Source: Firmicutes bacterium UBA4882
GTDB lineage: Bacteria; Bacillota; UBA4882
Direction: 5' to 3'
NCBI GenBank assembly: GCA_002399265.1
Contig: DHDG01000060.1
Coordinates: 36,848 to 51,642 of the forward strand
Length of the DNA: 14,795 nucleotides
Below are positions 1-7,594 of the stretch, in pieces (the stretch's first letter is position 1; every line of letters begins with the position of its first letter). Made by a program: the position numbers and the translations under genes. The notes under the pieces are model-generated. The model was not told the origin of the DNA, did no database searches, and saw only the letters and a list, made by a program, of their open reading frames with translations.

Positions 1-244
1 CCCGCTCTGGCCTTCCCTCATCTGCCTCGTTCGCAGGCACAGTTTTATCGGATGTTGCCTTCTCGGATGCGGTCACTTTAGCCGCGATCAAAGGCAATAT
101 CTCGGACAACATGCCTGTTCGCGCACCGTCTTCGGTGCGAATAGAGGTTGTCTGCTGCATATGTCCCTGCTCCGACAGATCTCGCAACTCATCTTCACTA
201 AAAGGACCCAATGCATCATTCCCCTGCAGCACAAAATAGCGCAT
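1..244 (-). CDS. GYF_2-domain protein, N-terminal part (cut by window edge)
   Basis: The first 81 codons of a gene that runs off the left edge, with no stop in frame. The protein begins MRYFVLQGNDALGPFSEDEL and continues with a helix-like RDLSEQGHM stretch. This fits the GYF_2 (DUF4339-type) fold, in which a Y-[FY]-x-L strand and a GPFS-x-x-x-L turn precede a short helix. Such domains usually serve as interaction modules at the N-terminus of membrane or zinc-ribbon proteins. After about residue 60 the sequence becomes a charged, low-complexity linker (K/T/E/A-rich), suggesting another domain beyond the window. The ATG at 244 is chosen because GGAGGG lies 8 nt upstream; an ATG at 250 is too close to that site. 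The gene is transcribed divergently from the GntR operon. The family assignment is by eye and the overall function is unknown. Confidence 0.7.
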   Translation of the reverse strand, partial: MRYFVLQGNDALGPFSEDELRDLSEQGHMQQTTSIRTEDGARTGMLSEILPLIAAKVTASEKATSDKTVPANEADEGRPER

Positions 245-339
245 CAGCATGTCCCTCCTCATTATGGTGCGCCTGGGCTAATCTAAAAGAAGCGAGTAAA
301 TATTATGTGGGTAATCTTTATCCTAAACCAGCATTGCTT

Positions 340-368
340 ATTATAACACTATTGAAAGGCTCGGGCAA
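340..368 (-). promoter_or_regulatory. Sigma-A-type promoter for the GYF-domain gene
   Basis: On the minus strand TTGCCC (368-363), a 17-nt spacer and a perfect TATAAT (345-340) are seen. Transcription would start near 333, leaving a leader of about 90 nt before the ATG at 244. Confidence 0.55.
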
Positions 369-425
369 TTTCAAACATTGAAAAATAGAGCGACGGCAAG
401 AAGCAAAACGTCCAGAAGATTCTTC

Positions 426-453
426 TTGACATAATAGTTATACTGTATATAAT
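426..453 (+). promoter_or_regulatory. Consensus promoter of the GntR/ABC operon
   Basis: TTGACA (426-431) and TATAAT (448-453), both perfect, are separated by 16 nt. The -10 hexamer lies inside the palindrome at 441-467, so a repressor bound there would block RNA polymerase. The leader to the TTG start at 555 is about 95 nt. Confidence 0.8.
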
Positions 454-467
454 GTTTATATACAGTA
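441..467. promoter_or_regulatory. Perfect 12-bp inverted repeat: probable GntR operator
   Basis: TACTGTATATAA, a TGT spacer and TTATATACAGTA form a perfect 12+3+12 palindrome that covers the -10 box of the operon promoter. GntR regulators of the YtrA subfamily usually repress their own operon from long AT-rich inverted repeats. Autoregulation by the first gene of the operon is therefore inferred. Confidence 0.75.
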
Positions 468-554
468 ATATTACCTAACACGGTATGCCCACCATTAGCT
501 ACCGAAGGGCAATTACCGGCCACCAAAGACATTCATACAAAAGGAGGGCGGTTC

Positions 555-932
555 TTGGAGATCATCATCAGCAATTCTAGCGATAAACCGATTTATGAAC
601 AGATTACTTCTCAGATTAAAAACATGATCATCACCGAAGAGTTAAAACATGGAGAAGCCCTGCCTTCCATGCGTTTCCTGGCTAAGGAATTGCGTATCAG
701 CGTGATCACAACCAAACGGGCATATGAAGAACTTGAACGAGACGGTTTTATCGAAACAGTGCCTGGCAAAGGCAGTTATGTTGCTGCCAAGAATACCGAT
801 TTTATTCGCGAAGAACAGTTGCGAGTGGTGGAAATGGATCTTCAGAGAGCCTCCGAAGCAGCCAAAATGGCAGGCATCACTCTGCAAGAACTGATCGAAA
901 TCCTTACAATGCTTTATTTGGAGGAACAGTAA
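555..932 (+). CDS. GntR-family transcriptional regulator, YtrA subfamily
   Basis: A 125-residue regulator. Residues 10-77 form the GntR winged helix: PIYEQITSQIK, then GEALPSMRFLAKELRIS and the recognition-helix segment TTKRAYEELERDGFIETVPGKGSYV. Only about 48 residues follow, mostly helical (REEQLRVVEMDLQRASEAAK). This short tail in place of a FadR or UTRA ligand domain marks the YtrA subfamily, whose members typically control linked ABC transporters. The start is TTG at 555, supported by AGGAGGG 6 nt upstream; no better ATG exists nearby. The stop TAA overlaps the ATG of the ATPase gene (TAATG), implying translational coupling. It probably represses its own promoter through the 441-467 palindrome. 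The inducer is unknown; YtrA-type systems often answer cell-wall stress. Confidence 0.92.
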   Translation: MEIIISNSSDKPIYEQITSQIKNMIITEELKHGEALPSMRFLAKELRISVITTKRAYEELERDGFIETVPGKGSYVAAKNTDFIREEQLRVVEMDLQRASEAAKMAGITLQELIEILTMLYLEEQ

Positions 933-1780
933 TGGATAATATTCTCGAAATCCAAAACCTTACCAAAGCCTATGACGATTTTACACTGGACAAAATCAGC
1001 CTGGCCTTGCCCAAAGGCAGTATTATGGGTTTTATCGGGGGCAATGGTGCCGGAAAAACGACGACAATCAAACTGATTTTGAACTTAATTCACAGAGATA
1101 GCGGCAACATTAAAGTCTTTGGTCTCGATAATCTGGATTACGAAAAACAGATTAAGGAAGATCTCGGGGTCGTATTTGATGAAAGCAGTTTTCCGGCCAG
1201 CATGAAGGTGCCTCACATCAATAAGGTATTGGGCCGGATCTACAAAAACTGGGATGCGGTCGTATTTTCCAGTTACATTGACAAATTCGGCCTTCCTGTA
1301 AAAAAGGAAATTAAGGATTTCTCACGCGGCATGAAGATGAAGTTGGCAATTGCAGTAGCCCTTTCGCACCATGCCAAACTGCTGATTTTGGATGAGGCCA
1401 CCAGCGGGCTTGACCCGGTAGTGCGCGACGAGATTCTGGACGTTTTTCTGGATTTTATTCAGGATGAAAACCACTCGATTTTCGTTTCTTCGCACATCAT
1501 CAGCGATATTGAAAAAGTTGCCGACTATATCGCCTTTATTAATAATGGTAGGATTATCTTCTGCGAATCGAAGGATCAACTGCTGAATAACTATGGCATC
1601 CTAAAATGCCGCACCGCCGAGTTTGAGACCTTGGATCGCACTTATGTGAAAGGATACCGCAAGAGCGAATTTGGCGTGGAAGCCTTGGTTATAAGGGATC
1701 ATTTCCGAGGCAAATATACCGTTGACCGCGCCAGCATTGAAGACATAATGCTTTACACGATCAAGGGGGAATCACGTTGA
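932..1780 (+). CDS. ABC transporter ATP-binding protein (YtrB-like)
   Basis: A 282-residue cytoplasmic nucleotide-binding subunit. Visible motifs are Walker A GGNGAGKT (36-43), Walker B LLILDE (150-155) with the catalytic Glu, and the H-loop His near 188 (SSHIISD). The signature is the variant FSRGMKMK (130-137) rather than LSGGQ, which is usual in this GntR-linked subfamily. Residues 215-282 form a C-terminal extension beyond the ATPase core (RTAEFETLDRTYVKG onwards), common in ABC-2 type ATPases. The start overlaps the stop of the regulator, and the stop overlaps the TTG of the permease, so all three are made together. It should power the membrane protein encoded next. Export of a lipid-active or cell-wall-active compound is plausible, but the substrate cannot be read from the sequence. 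Confidence 0.93.
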   Translation: MDNILEIQNLTKAYDDFTLDKISLALPKGSIMGFIGGNGAGKTTTIKLILNLIHRDSGNIKVFGLDNLDYEKQIKEDLGVVFDESSFPASMKVPHINKVLGRIYKNWDAVVFSSYIDKFGLPVKKEIKDFSRGMKMKLAIAVALSHHAKLLILDEATSGLDPVVRDEILDVFLDFIQDENHSIFVSSHIISDIEKVADYIAFINNGRIIFCESKDQLLNNYGILKCRTAEFETLDRTYVKGYRKSEFGVEALVIRDHFRGKYTVDRASIEDIMLYTIKGESR

Positions 1781-2403
1781 AAGGATTAATTATTAAAGAC
1801 TTTTTTGCGCTGGCAAGACAAGCCCGGATATTTCTGGCAGCCACTGCATTCTATCTAATCTACTCGATCACAACGAAGAACATCACCATGTTTGCCGTCA
1901 TGTTTACGATGTTTATGGGGTTTTTGCCCATCAACACAATGGCATTCGATGAACAGAGCAAGTGGAATAAGTATGCGCTTTCAATGCCGTTGACAAGAAC
2001 AGATATTGTGCTAAGCAAATACCTCCTGAGCGGCATAGTTGCGTTATTAGCAATACTGGTCAATTTTGCTGTCACAGCAATCCTGATACGTTTTACCAAC
2101 TCGGCAACAGGTCTCAAAGAGGCATCGCTATATATCCTTGCAGGCGGCGGAGTATTGCTATTCTATGTTGCACTACTGTTGCCAGTCTTGTTTAAGTTCG
2201 GCGTTGAAAAGGGACGCATGCTAATGATGGCAGTCTTTCTCGCGCCGCTACTGATCGCCACGCTGTTGCCAAAACTTGGTATTCCATGGCCAAACGTCAG
2301 TCTGCTGGAGGCTTTGCCGCATCTGGCACCTCCCGCTCTGCTGGTTTTTCTGCTGATTTCAATGGCTACTTCAATCAGAATTTATCAAAAGAAAGAATTC
2401 TAA
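1777..2403 (+). CDS. ABC-2 type transporter permease
   Basis: A 208-residue integral membrane protein with about six hydrophobic segments, for example at residues 14-30, 36-56, 86-108, 119-138, 147-163 and 179-196. The opening MKGLIIKDFFAL and the motif following the second segment, FDEQSKWNKYALSMPLTR, resemble the ABC2_membrane_5 group of small ABC-2 permeases. The start is TTG at 1777 with AAGGGGG about 6 nt upstream; its last two bases belong to the TGA of the ATPase gene, a typical coupling arrangement. Such small permeases probably dimerise and pair with two copies of the cognate ATPase. It ends just before a long hairpin repeat at 2416-2465 that probably closes the operon. The substrate is unknown. 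Confidence 0.88.
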   Translation: MKGLIIKDFFALARQARIFLAATAFYLIYSITTKNITMFAVMFTMFMGFLPINTMAFDEQSKWNKYALSMPLTRTDIVLSKYLLSGIVALLAILVNFAVTAILIRFTNSATGLKEASLYILAGGGVLLFYVALLLPVLFKFGVEKGRMLMMAVFLAPLLIATLLPKLGIPWPNVSLLEALPHLAPPALLVFLLISMATSIRIYQKKEF

Positions 2404-2413
2404 TGACCAAGTT

Positions 2414-2467
2414 GACACAAGGGGCCGGTTCTTCTGTGCTAACGCAGAAGAATCGGCCCCTTGTGCC
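2414..2467. repeat. REP-like palindrome, probable bidirectional terminator hairpin
   Basis: Arms 2416-2438 and 2443-2465 pair over 23 bp with a CTAA loop and only G-U-type mismatches. It sits in the 72-nt gap between two convergent genes. The left arm (2414-2440) aligns over 27 nt with the repeat at 3638-3664 read on the other strand, and both share the GGTTC-type core with the repeat near 7490. No U-tract follows on either strand, so it is not a textbook intrinsic terminator, though its strength and place suggest that it limits read-through from both sides. Confidence 0.75.
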
Positions 2468-2475
2468 AGTCTCAC

Positions 2476-3483
2476 TTACGCGCATTCATTCTGGATTTTG
2501 CGCCAGAGTCTCCAGACGTTATCACCATAGTTGCTTACGATTGTAACGCAAAGCTTTTTGGTAACATCATAACTTGAGATAAAACTAATGCCCGGGTCGG
2601 AGCCTTGGAAAAATGGTAGCAGCCTGCCGTCGTTTCCTTTAGCAAGCCATATGCCATAGCCGTAAAAGTCCTTATCATCTTCACTCTGACTTTGAATACT
2701 GATCATCTTCTGCACCATTTCCGGCGCAATTAATCTTCCGCCAAGCAGAGCAGTCCAAAAGTTCTCAACATCCGGTATCGTAGTGAATGCCCCGCCGGCG
2801 CCGGTACCTTTAACATCGACACTATAAATATTGGTATAGTATTCGCTGCGATTTTTATCGAAAATATATGCATTAGCGCATCGCGCTGGCAATCTGTCAA
2901 GCTCAAAATAGCCCGTATCGGGCATTCCGCCCGGCCCGAAAACGTGCTCTTTCAGATACGAATCAAAAGGCATGACACCTGCTATTTTTTCGATAATCAG
3001 CCCCAACACCACAAAACCCGTATTGTTGTATTGGAATTTGGCGCCCCGCGGATACATCATAGGCTTATCAATGAATAACGGGAGCAAATCCGCCGACTCC
3101 CTGACTCGATAATTCGGATAATCCACCCACAGTTCTTCATACTCGTCCATTACGGATTCATCGAAATAGTCCGGTATTCCGGAGGTGTGATTGAGCAACT
3201 GCTCAACAGTGATTTGCGGATCAATCTGCTTCAGATCAAGATCCAATAGCTCGCCAATGGTGCTGTCAAACCGCAATTTCCCCTGCTCAATCAGTTGCAT
3301 GATGCCGACCGCCACAAATGCCTTCCCGGCTGAAGCCGTGCCAAATCTCGTGTTCGCTTTATTCGGAACCTGATTCGCCAAATCAGCATAGCCTTGGCTG
3401 ATCCGGGCGATTACAGCCCCTTCCTTAGTAACAGAAAGACAACCCCGAAAATCCCCTGGAATTATATCTGCAATCCCCAACAT
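2476..3483 (-). CDS. Beta-lactamase-fold serine hydrolase (class C / PBP-like)
   Basis: A 335-residue protein of the Beta-lactamase family (PF00144). The nucleophile motif S-A-G-K is at 51-54 (TASAGKAFVAVG). It is followed by LLNHTSGIPDYF (97-108), highly typical of the family, and the tyrosine motif YNN at 152-154 (QYNNTGFVVLG). The usual third motif (KTG or HxG) appears as QGSDPG near 293, with Gln in place of Lys or His. No signal peptide is seen, so it may act in the cytoplasm as an esterase, peptidase or amidase rather than as an antibiotic beta-lactamase. The ATG at 3483 is preferred because GGGAGG lies 5 nt upstream; the frame is open up to 3537 but without a ribosome site. It lies 187 nt downstream of the exporter pair on the same strand and may be read with it. 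Its substrate is unknown. Confidence 0.88.
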   Translation of the reverse strand: MLGIADIIPGDFRGCLSVTKEGAVIARISQGYADLANQVPNKANTRFGTASAGKAFVAVGIMQLIEQGKLRFDSTIGELLDLDLKQIDPQITVEQLLNHTSGIPDYFDESVMDEYEELWVDYPNYRVRESADLLPLFIDKPMMYPRGAKFQYNNTGFVVLGLIIEKIAGVMPFDSYLKEHVFGPGGMPDTGYFELDRLPARCANAYIFDKNRSEYYTNIYSVDVKGTGAGGAFTTIPDVENFWTALLGGRLIAPEMVQKMISIQSQSEDDKDFYGYGIWLAKGNDGRLLPFFQGSDPGISFISSYDVTKKLCVTIVSNYGDNVWRLWRKIQNECA

Positions 3484-3637
3484 AAAGACCTCCCGTGTTT
3501 GATGCTCATACTCAGGGCGACGCGTCTCCTCCATCATAATGACGATTGCAAATAGATTTCAAGGGAACAAATAGTTCTGATGCATATTATCTAAAGGGGC
3601 AGGACGCGGGGACGATTGGACGATTCATGCGTCTCTT

Positions 3638-3664
3638 GACACAGCAGAACCGTCCCCTTGTGTC
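3638..3664 (-). repeat. REP-like repeat, minus-strand copy
   Basis: On the minus strand this 27-nt stretch begins GACACAAGGGGACGGTTC and ends TGTGTC, with GACACA/TGTGTC ends able to pair. It starts 7 nt after the stop of the exporter gene and aligns with the left arm at 2414-2440. The flanking 3594-3637 sequence holds further GGGGACGATT/GGACGATT fragments, probably a decayed second arm. Confidence 0.65.
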
Positions 3665-3670
3665 TTTTAT

Positions 3671-5521
3671 CTATTGATAGTATTGCGCCTGGGCATTCCA
3701 GAGCTCTTCATATTTACTACCCTTTTCGCCCAGCAGCTGCTCATGATTACCGCGCTGGACAAGGCGTCCCTCGTGGAAAACCGCAATATCATCGCAAAAA
3801 CGGCAGGATGATAGACGGTGCGAGATGTAAACAGCGGTCTTCGCTTTCACAATCTCATTGAATTTGGCGTAAACCTCGGATTCGGCAATCGGGTCCAGCG
3901 CCGCGGTCGGCTCATCCAGCACGATGATCGGCGCATCTTTGTACAGTGCCCGCGCCAATGCAATCTTCTGCGCCTCGCCACCCGATACTTCCACGCCCTC
4001 CTTGTCAAATTCCTTATACAAGCAGGTGTCCAAGCCTTGCGAAAAACCTTGCAGACGCTTACCAAACCCCGCTTTTTCCAGGCAGAGCGCCGCCCTTTCC
4101 TGATCCACCTGCGCAGCCGCAGCCACGTTTTGTCCCAGTGGCAGAGCGAACAGCTTAAAATCCTGAAACACTACCGCGAAAAGGTTCATATACTCGGCAT
4201 AATCATACTTTTTAATATTGATGCCATTCAGTGTAATCTCTCCCTCGGTGGGGTCGTATAGGCGACAGAGTAGCTTGATCATTGTTGTCTTGCCGCTGCC
4301 GTTCATGCCGACCACCGCGAGACGCTGGCCAACTCGCAACTTGAGATCGAAATTCTTAAGCGCATAAGTATCTGTACCGGGATACTTAAATGAAACATTG
4401 TGAAACTCAATTTCATAATCATTATCAATGCGTTTTTCGGTGGTTAGTGAACCTTTGTACTTGATATCCGGCAAATCCAGGAATTCATAGAATTGCGCCA
4501 AATATTGGCAATTGGTCTTTAAGCCGGCACAAGTGTAAACGAAGGCCGTCAGATTATCCACCAGACTGGTGATCGCGCCGACATACTGCACTACGCTGCC
4601 AATAGCATACATGCCCGCCAGCGCCCGCAGACCAATAAAAAGATAGACACATCCCCCGATTAAAGCATTACCGGCCGCAGCAGCGGCCCCTAATTTGCCC
4701 TCGTAATCAAAGTATCGATTCCATGGCATCGAGCCGAACCAGTAGTTCATGATCGCCTTGATCGCCGGCTGTTGATTGTAAATGCGAATATCTTTGCCAG
4801 CTACGCCTGCCATTACATATCTGTAATAATATTTGAGGAAAGTATTCATTTTGGGATTTTGATCAAACAACTGCGCCAATACTTTATCTTCATTACGACG
4901 CACGAGTAGCGTAAGCGTCAATATCAGAATAATTAAGCCGCCCAACGCAGCGGTTGTATAAGAGGAAGTAAAAAAGTTAGCGGTATTTGCAGGGGTGGTG
5001 TCAAACATGCCGATTAACAGAATAGACGCCACGATGATCCCGACAAAGTGGGTGACTAATTGGGGAAACAAATAATAAAGTCTCGGGATTCCCAGGCTAT
5101 TGCCGTTAATTTTGGCCTCGATATCCGCCAGCAATTCATTAGTCTGACTTTGCTCCACATGTTCAAAGTCAAACGCCATATAGCGCTCGCTGTGCAGAAA
5201 ATACAATTTGGCATGAAAGATGCTTTCTGACACCCGCTGCTTGCGGTCGACCAGCGCCCGTATCACGGAGAGTGCAAATGCAACCGCAATTGTAATACTC
5301 ACCCAAGTGATAATGGTCCGTGCCTCAGCCCCGCCTGTAAGCTCATTCAGGATCCGCGCCAAAAAATACAGCACGCTCAATGGTTGGATCGCTTTGATTA
5401 CCGCACTGAACGCTGAGAGTGGCAAAAATGAGGGATCCAGGCTGCGAATTATGCCATAACCGCGCTTTGTAAGCTTCCATGCTTCCCATAAACCGATCCG
5501 CCTTTCAGTGTTGATGTTCAT
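3671..5521 (-). CDS. ABC exporter half-transporter (fused permease/ATPase), second subunit
   Basis: A 616-residue membrane protein with an N-terminal exporter domain (hydrophobic segments near 30-55, 70-90, 148-172, 190-207 and 280-330) and a C-terminal ATPase. Walker A GMNGSGKT is at 405-412, the Q-loop VVFQDF at 450-455, the signature VSGGEAQK at 512-519, Walker B IIVLDEP at 532-538 with the catalytic Glu, and the H-loop YISHRL at 565-570. Both composite ATP sites of a heterodimer with the upstream partner could therefore be active. Its ATG overlaps the upstream stop by 4 nt (ATGA). The two proteins have equal length and share the unusual tail QA-x-YYQ, consistent with an ancient duplication and a heterodimer. 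Linkage to a LytTR/GHKL pair suggests export of a peptide, bacteriocin or toxic drug. The substrate is not determinable. Confidence 0.93.
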   Translation of the reverse strand: MNINTERRIGLWEAWKLTKRGYGIIRSLDPSFLPLSAFSAVIKAIQPLSVLYFLARILNELTGGAEARTIITWVSITIAVAFALSVIRALVDRKQRVSESIFHAKLYFLHSERYMAFDFEHVEQSQTNELLADIEAKINGNSLGIPRLYYLFPQLVTHFVGIIVASILLIGMFDTTPANTANFFTSSYTTAALGGLIILILTLTLLVRRNEDKVLAQLFDQNPKMNTFLKYYYRYVMAGVAGKDIRIYNQQPAIKAIMNYWFGSMPWNRYFDYEGKLGAAAAAGNALIGGCVYLFIGLRALAGMYAIGSVVQYVGAITSLVDNLTAFVYTCAGLKTNCQYLAQFYEFLDLPDIKYKGSLTTEKRIDNDYEIEFHNVSFKYPGTDTYALKNFDLKLRVGQRLAVVGMNGSGKTTMIKLLCRLYDPTEGEITLNGINIKKYDYAEYMNLFAVVFQDFKLFALPLGQNVAAAAQVDQERAALCLEKAGFGKRLQGFSQGLDTCLYKEFDKEGVEVSGGEAQKIALARALYKDAPIIVLDEPTAALDPIAESEVYAKFNEIVKAKTAVYISHRLSSCRFCDDIAVFHEGRLVQRGNHEQLLGEKGSKYEELWNAQAQYYQ

Positions 5522-7368
5522 CCGGCAGCCACCTCCCCATCCTGGCCCCTGACCCCTTCCTGGTAGTAATGAGCCTGAACTTCAAACATCTCGGCATATT
5601 TGCCGCCCAACCGCATCAACTCATCATGTGAACCGACTTCGGCGATACTATGGTTATCCATAAAGAAAATACGATCGCAAAACCGGGTACTGGCCAGTCG
5701 GTGTGAGATATAGATCGAGGTTTTACCATCGGTAAGTTCGGCGTATTTCTGATAAACTTCACTTTCAGCAATCGGATCCAGTGCGGCAGTCGGTTCATCC
5801 AGAATAATGACTGGCGCGTCTTTATAAAGTGCGCGTGCCAGCGCCAGCTTCTGTTTTTCGCCTCCGGACAGCTCGATGGCATTATCATTAACTTCCCGGA
5901 CAAGTAGGGTTTTCTCCCTTGCGGGTAATGTCTGCACCTTATCAATCAGGCCCGAAAGACGCAAGCATTTTTCCACCTTTTGATCATCAGTTGTTTCCGA
6001 CGGCATCTGCGAGATATTGCCCGCAATGTCGCAGGTCAGTAAATGGATATCCTGAAAGACAGTGGAGAAGAGACTGAAATACTCATCCCTGTTATATTTG
6101 TCAACCTCGACCTCTCCAAGATATATTTGCCCCTGCTGGGGACGATAGAGCCCACAGATCAACTTGATCAACGTTGTCTTACCCGCCCCGTTTGCGCCAA
6201 CAATCGCAACACGCTCACCAGCGCTGATTTCAATGCTGACATCCTGAAGGGCCGCCTTCTCAGATTTTGGATAGGCATAACTCACTCCGCACAATGAAAT
6301 AGTCGGTGGCAGCTGACTGCCCGATGGCAAAGGCGCTGCCTTTCCCAAATTAGATCGATCCGGGTAATCCAAAAACGCACGGATGTGTGTGGTTTGATCC
6401 GACGCACGCAACAGCTCGCTCGCCTGCAGGATAATCCCCGAAATCCAGCCAGCAAACGCCCCAATTGCCGCAAAAACGAAAACAAAATCACCCAGTGTAA
6501 TGCGGCCTTGTAGCAGCAGATAAATTAAAAGAGCATAGGCAGCACCGTCACGGATGAGTATCAACAGACCTTCCATAAGCTGTGCCCACATATAGCGCGC
6601 CGCGATTTTGTCCTCAACATGTTCATTTTGACTCAGCGTCCCGAAAAACAATTTTTGCATCCATTGTGCCATCGAGTACAAACGAATGTCTTTGGCCCCC
6701 GCCGGCTGCTTCAAGCTTTTATGCATATATGACAGCTTTCTACTGAGCGTGGCGCGTTCTTCTTCAGTCGCTATTTCAAATTTCCGGGCGGCCGCCAAAC
6801 TCTGCCAGTTGATTATGGCCGATATGATCAAGAAGATGATAATCGCCGGATGAACCGCAATAATCACGCTGCCATAAAGGATAAAGCCAAAGACATTGAC
6901 GGCCAGCCTGACGATCGTGCGCGGAACATTATGCGCCGGCGTATGATTGGAATCCCACGCACGCCCGGCTCGTTCTTCAAGCATCTGGACATCAGGATGT
7001 TCCATCAGCTCATAATCCATATTTAGGTTCTTCTCAGCTTTTTGCGTGATGCTATTAAAAGCGGCAAGGGTACCAACAGAGTTGTTGACAATTTCATCGG
7101 TATAGCCTTTGACGCCATTCAGAATAACGAACAGCACAGCTGCGCCGCCGATTATAGTGACAAAATGACCGGGCGTTGCGCCGGTGGTCAGTAGGTCGAT
7201 GACTAGTTTGGGCAGCAATATTCCGATGAACGGCAGTAGCACCCCCGCAATAATGGCAATGACACAAAAAACAAGCGTTGATTTTTTGGTCCGCCAATGA
7301 GAACGCAATGCAAAAAGGATATTGGATCCCAGTGAGTATTCCGAACCGCTCGGGTTCGCCTTTTCCAT
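5518..7368 (-). CDS. ABC exporter half-transporter (fused permease/ATPase), first subunit
   Basis: A 616-residue half-transporter. Residues 1-330 hold the membrane domain (hydrophobic segments near 33-58, 70-86, 157-185, 265-287 and 293-316) and residues 355-600 the ATPase. Motifs are Walker A GANGAGKT (391-398), Q-loop VFQDIH (437-442), signature LSGGEKQK (500-507), Walker B VIILDEP (520-526) and H-loop YISHRL (553-558). The ATG at 7368 has GGAGGGGG 7 nt upstream. Translation of the second subunit is coupled through a 4-nt overlap. A separate promoter with a weak -35 and paired direct repeats lies upstream, so the exporter may be switched on by the neighbouring response regulator instead of merely following from the kinase gene. 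It most likely forms a heterodimeric exporter with the next protein. Confidence 0.93.
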   Translation of the reverse strand: MEKANPSGSEYSLGSNILFALRSHWRTKKSTLVFCVIAIIAGVLLPFIGILLPKLVIDLLTTGATPGHFVTIIGGAAVLFVILNGVKGYTDEIVNNSVGTLAAFNSITQKAEKNLNMDYELMEHPDVQMLEERAGRAWDSNHTPAHNVPRTIVRLAVNVFGFILYGSVIIAVHPAIIIFLIISAIINWQSLAAARKFEIATEEERATLSRKLSYMHKSLKQPAGAKDIRLYSMAQWMQKLFFGTLSQNEHVEDKIAARYMWAQLMEGLLILIRDGAAYALLIYLLLQGRITLGDFVFVFAAIGAFAGWISGIILQASELLRASDQTTHIRAFLDYPDRSNLGKAAPLPSGSQLPPTISLCGVSYAYPKSEKAALQDVSIEISAGERVAIVGANGAGKTTLIKLICGLYRPQQGQIYLGEVEVDKYNRDEYFSLFSTVFQDIHLLTCDIAGNISQMPSETTDDQKVEKCLRLSGLIDKVQTLPAREKTLLVREVNDNAIELSGGEKQKLALARALYKDAPVIILDEPTAALDPIAESEVYQKYAELTDGKTSIYISHRLASTRFCDRIFFMDNHSIAEVGSHDELMRLGGKYAEMFEVQAHYYQEGVRGQDGEVAAG

Positions 7369-7393
7369 ACAGACACCCCCTCCTTCTGTCAGG

Positions 7394-7399
7394 AGTATA
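7394..7399 (-). promoter_or_regulatory. Probable activated promoter of the exporter genes (-10 element)
   Basis: On the minus strand TATACT (7399-7394) lies about 25 nt before the ATG at 7368. The hexamer 17 nt further upstream is CTCATT, a poor -35, which suggests that an activator is needed. Paired 9-bp repeats lie just upstream at 7429-7458. Confidence 0.4.
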
Positions 7400-7428
7400 A
7401 CATGGTGCGGTGGTGAAATGAGATTCCG

Positions 7429-7458
7429 TGCGTGAATGGCACGAATAAATGCGTGAAT
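7429..7458 (+). promoter_or_regulatory. Candidate LytTR operator: two 9-bp direct repeats, 21-bp period
   Basis: TGCGTGAAT occurs at 7429-7437 and again at 7450-7458, separated by exactly 12 bp. LytTR regulators (AgrA, ComE, PlnC types) bind two 9-bp direct repeats two helical turns apart, with consensus [TA][AC][CA]GTTN[AG][TG]; each copy here fits seven of nine positions. The pair sits about 29 nt upstream of the exporter -10, next to a LytTR regulator gene. Its orientation is opposite to exporter transcription, which is a caveat. Confidence 0.5.
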
Positions 7459-7475
7459 TGCAGAATAGGAGGACG

Positions 7476-7567
7476 GGGGTGAGGCGTAGGGACGGTTCCT
7501 CTGCCCTGCCTTGTCCCGTGCCTCTTACTTCGGGAAGGACAGAGGAACCGTCCCTACGTCTCACCCC
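7476..7567. repeat. REP-like inverted repeat between kinase and exporter genes
   Basis: Arms 7476-7503 and 7540-7567 are 28 nt long and complementary except at one position; the 36-nt loop contains a smaller TCCCG/CGGGA stem. The core GGGACGGTTCCTCTG matches the repeats at 2414 and 3638. It occupies the space between the kinase stop and the exporter promoter and may reduce read-through between them. Confidence 0.75.
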
Positions 7568-7594
7568 ACATCTCAAATTCCCACATCTCAAATT
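7565..7594. repeat. Tandem 15-bp duplication at the end of the kinase gene
   Basis: CCCACATCTCAAATT occurs twice in direct succession (7565-7579 and 7580-7594). The second copy contains the TGA stop of the kinase gene, so the gene end has been duplicated on the flank of the REP-like repeat. Confidence 0.85.

Noticed and set aside
3571..3637. A second full REP arm upstream of the 3638 repeat
   Set aside because: GGGGACGATT and GGACGATT fragments are visible, but no continuous pairing with the 3638-3664 copy could be made.
3818..4261. A 147-codon plus-strand open frame inside the exporter gene
   Set aside because: It is antisense to the conserved ATPase domain and has no family features or ribosome site.
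7094..7591. A 165-codon minus-strand open frame across the exporter start and the REP-like repeat
   Set aside because: It passes through the inverted repeat and a shifted frame of the exporter membrane domain; composition is Arg/Cys-rich and not protein-like.
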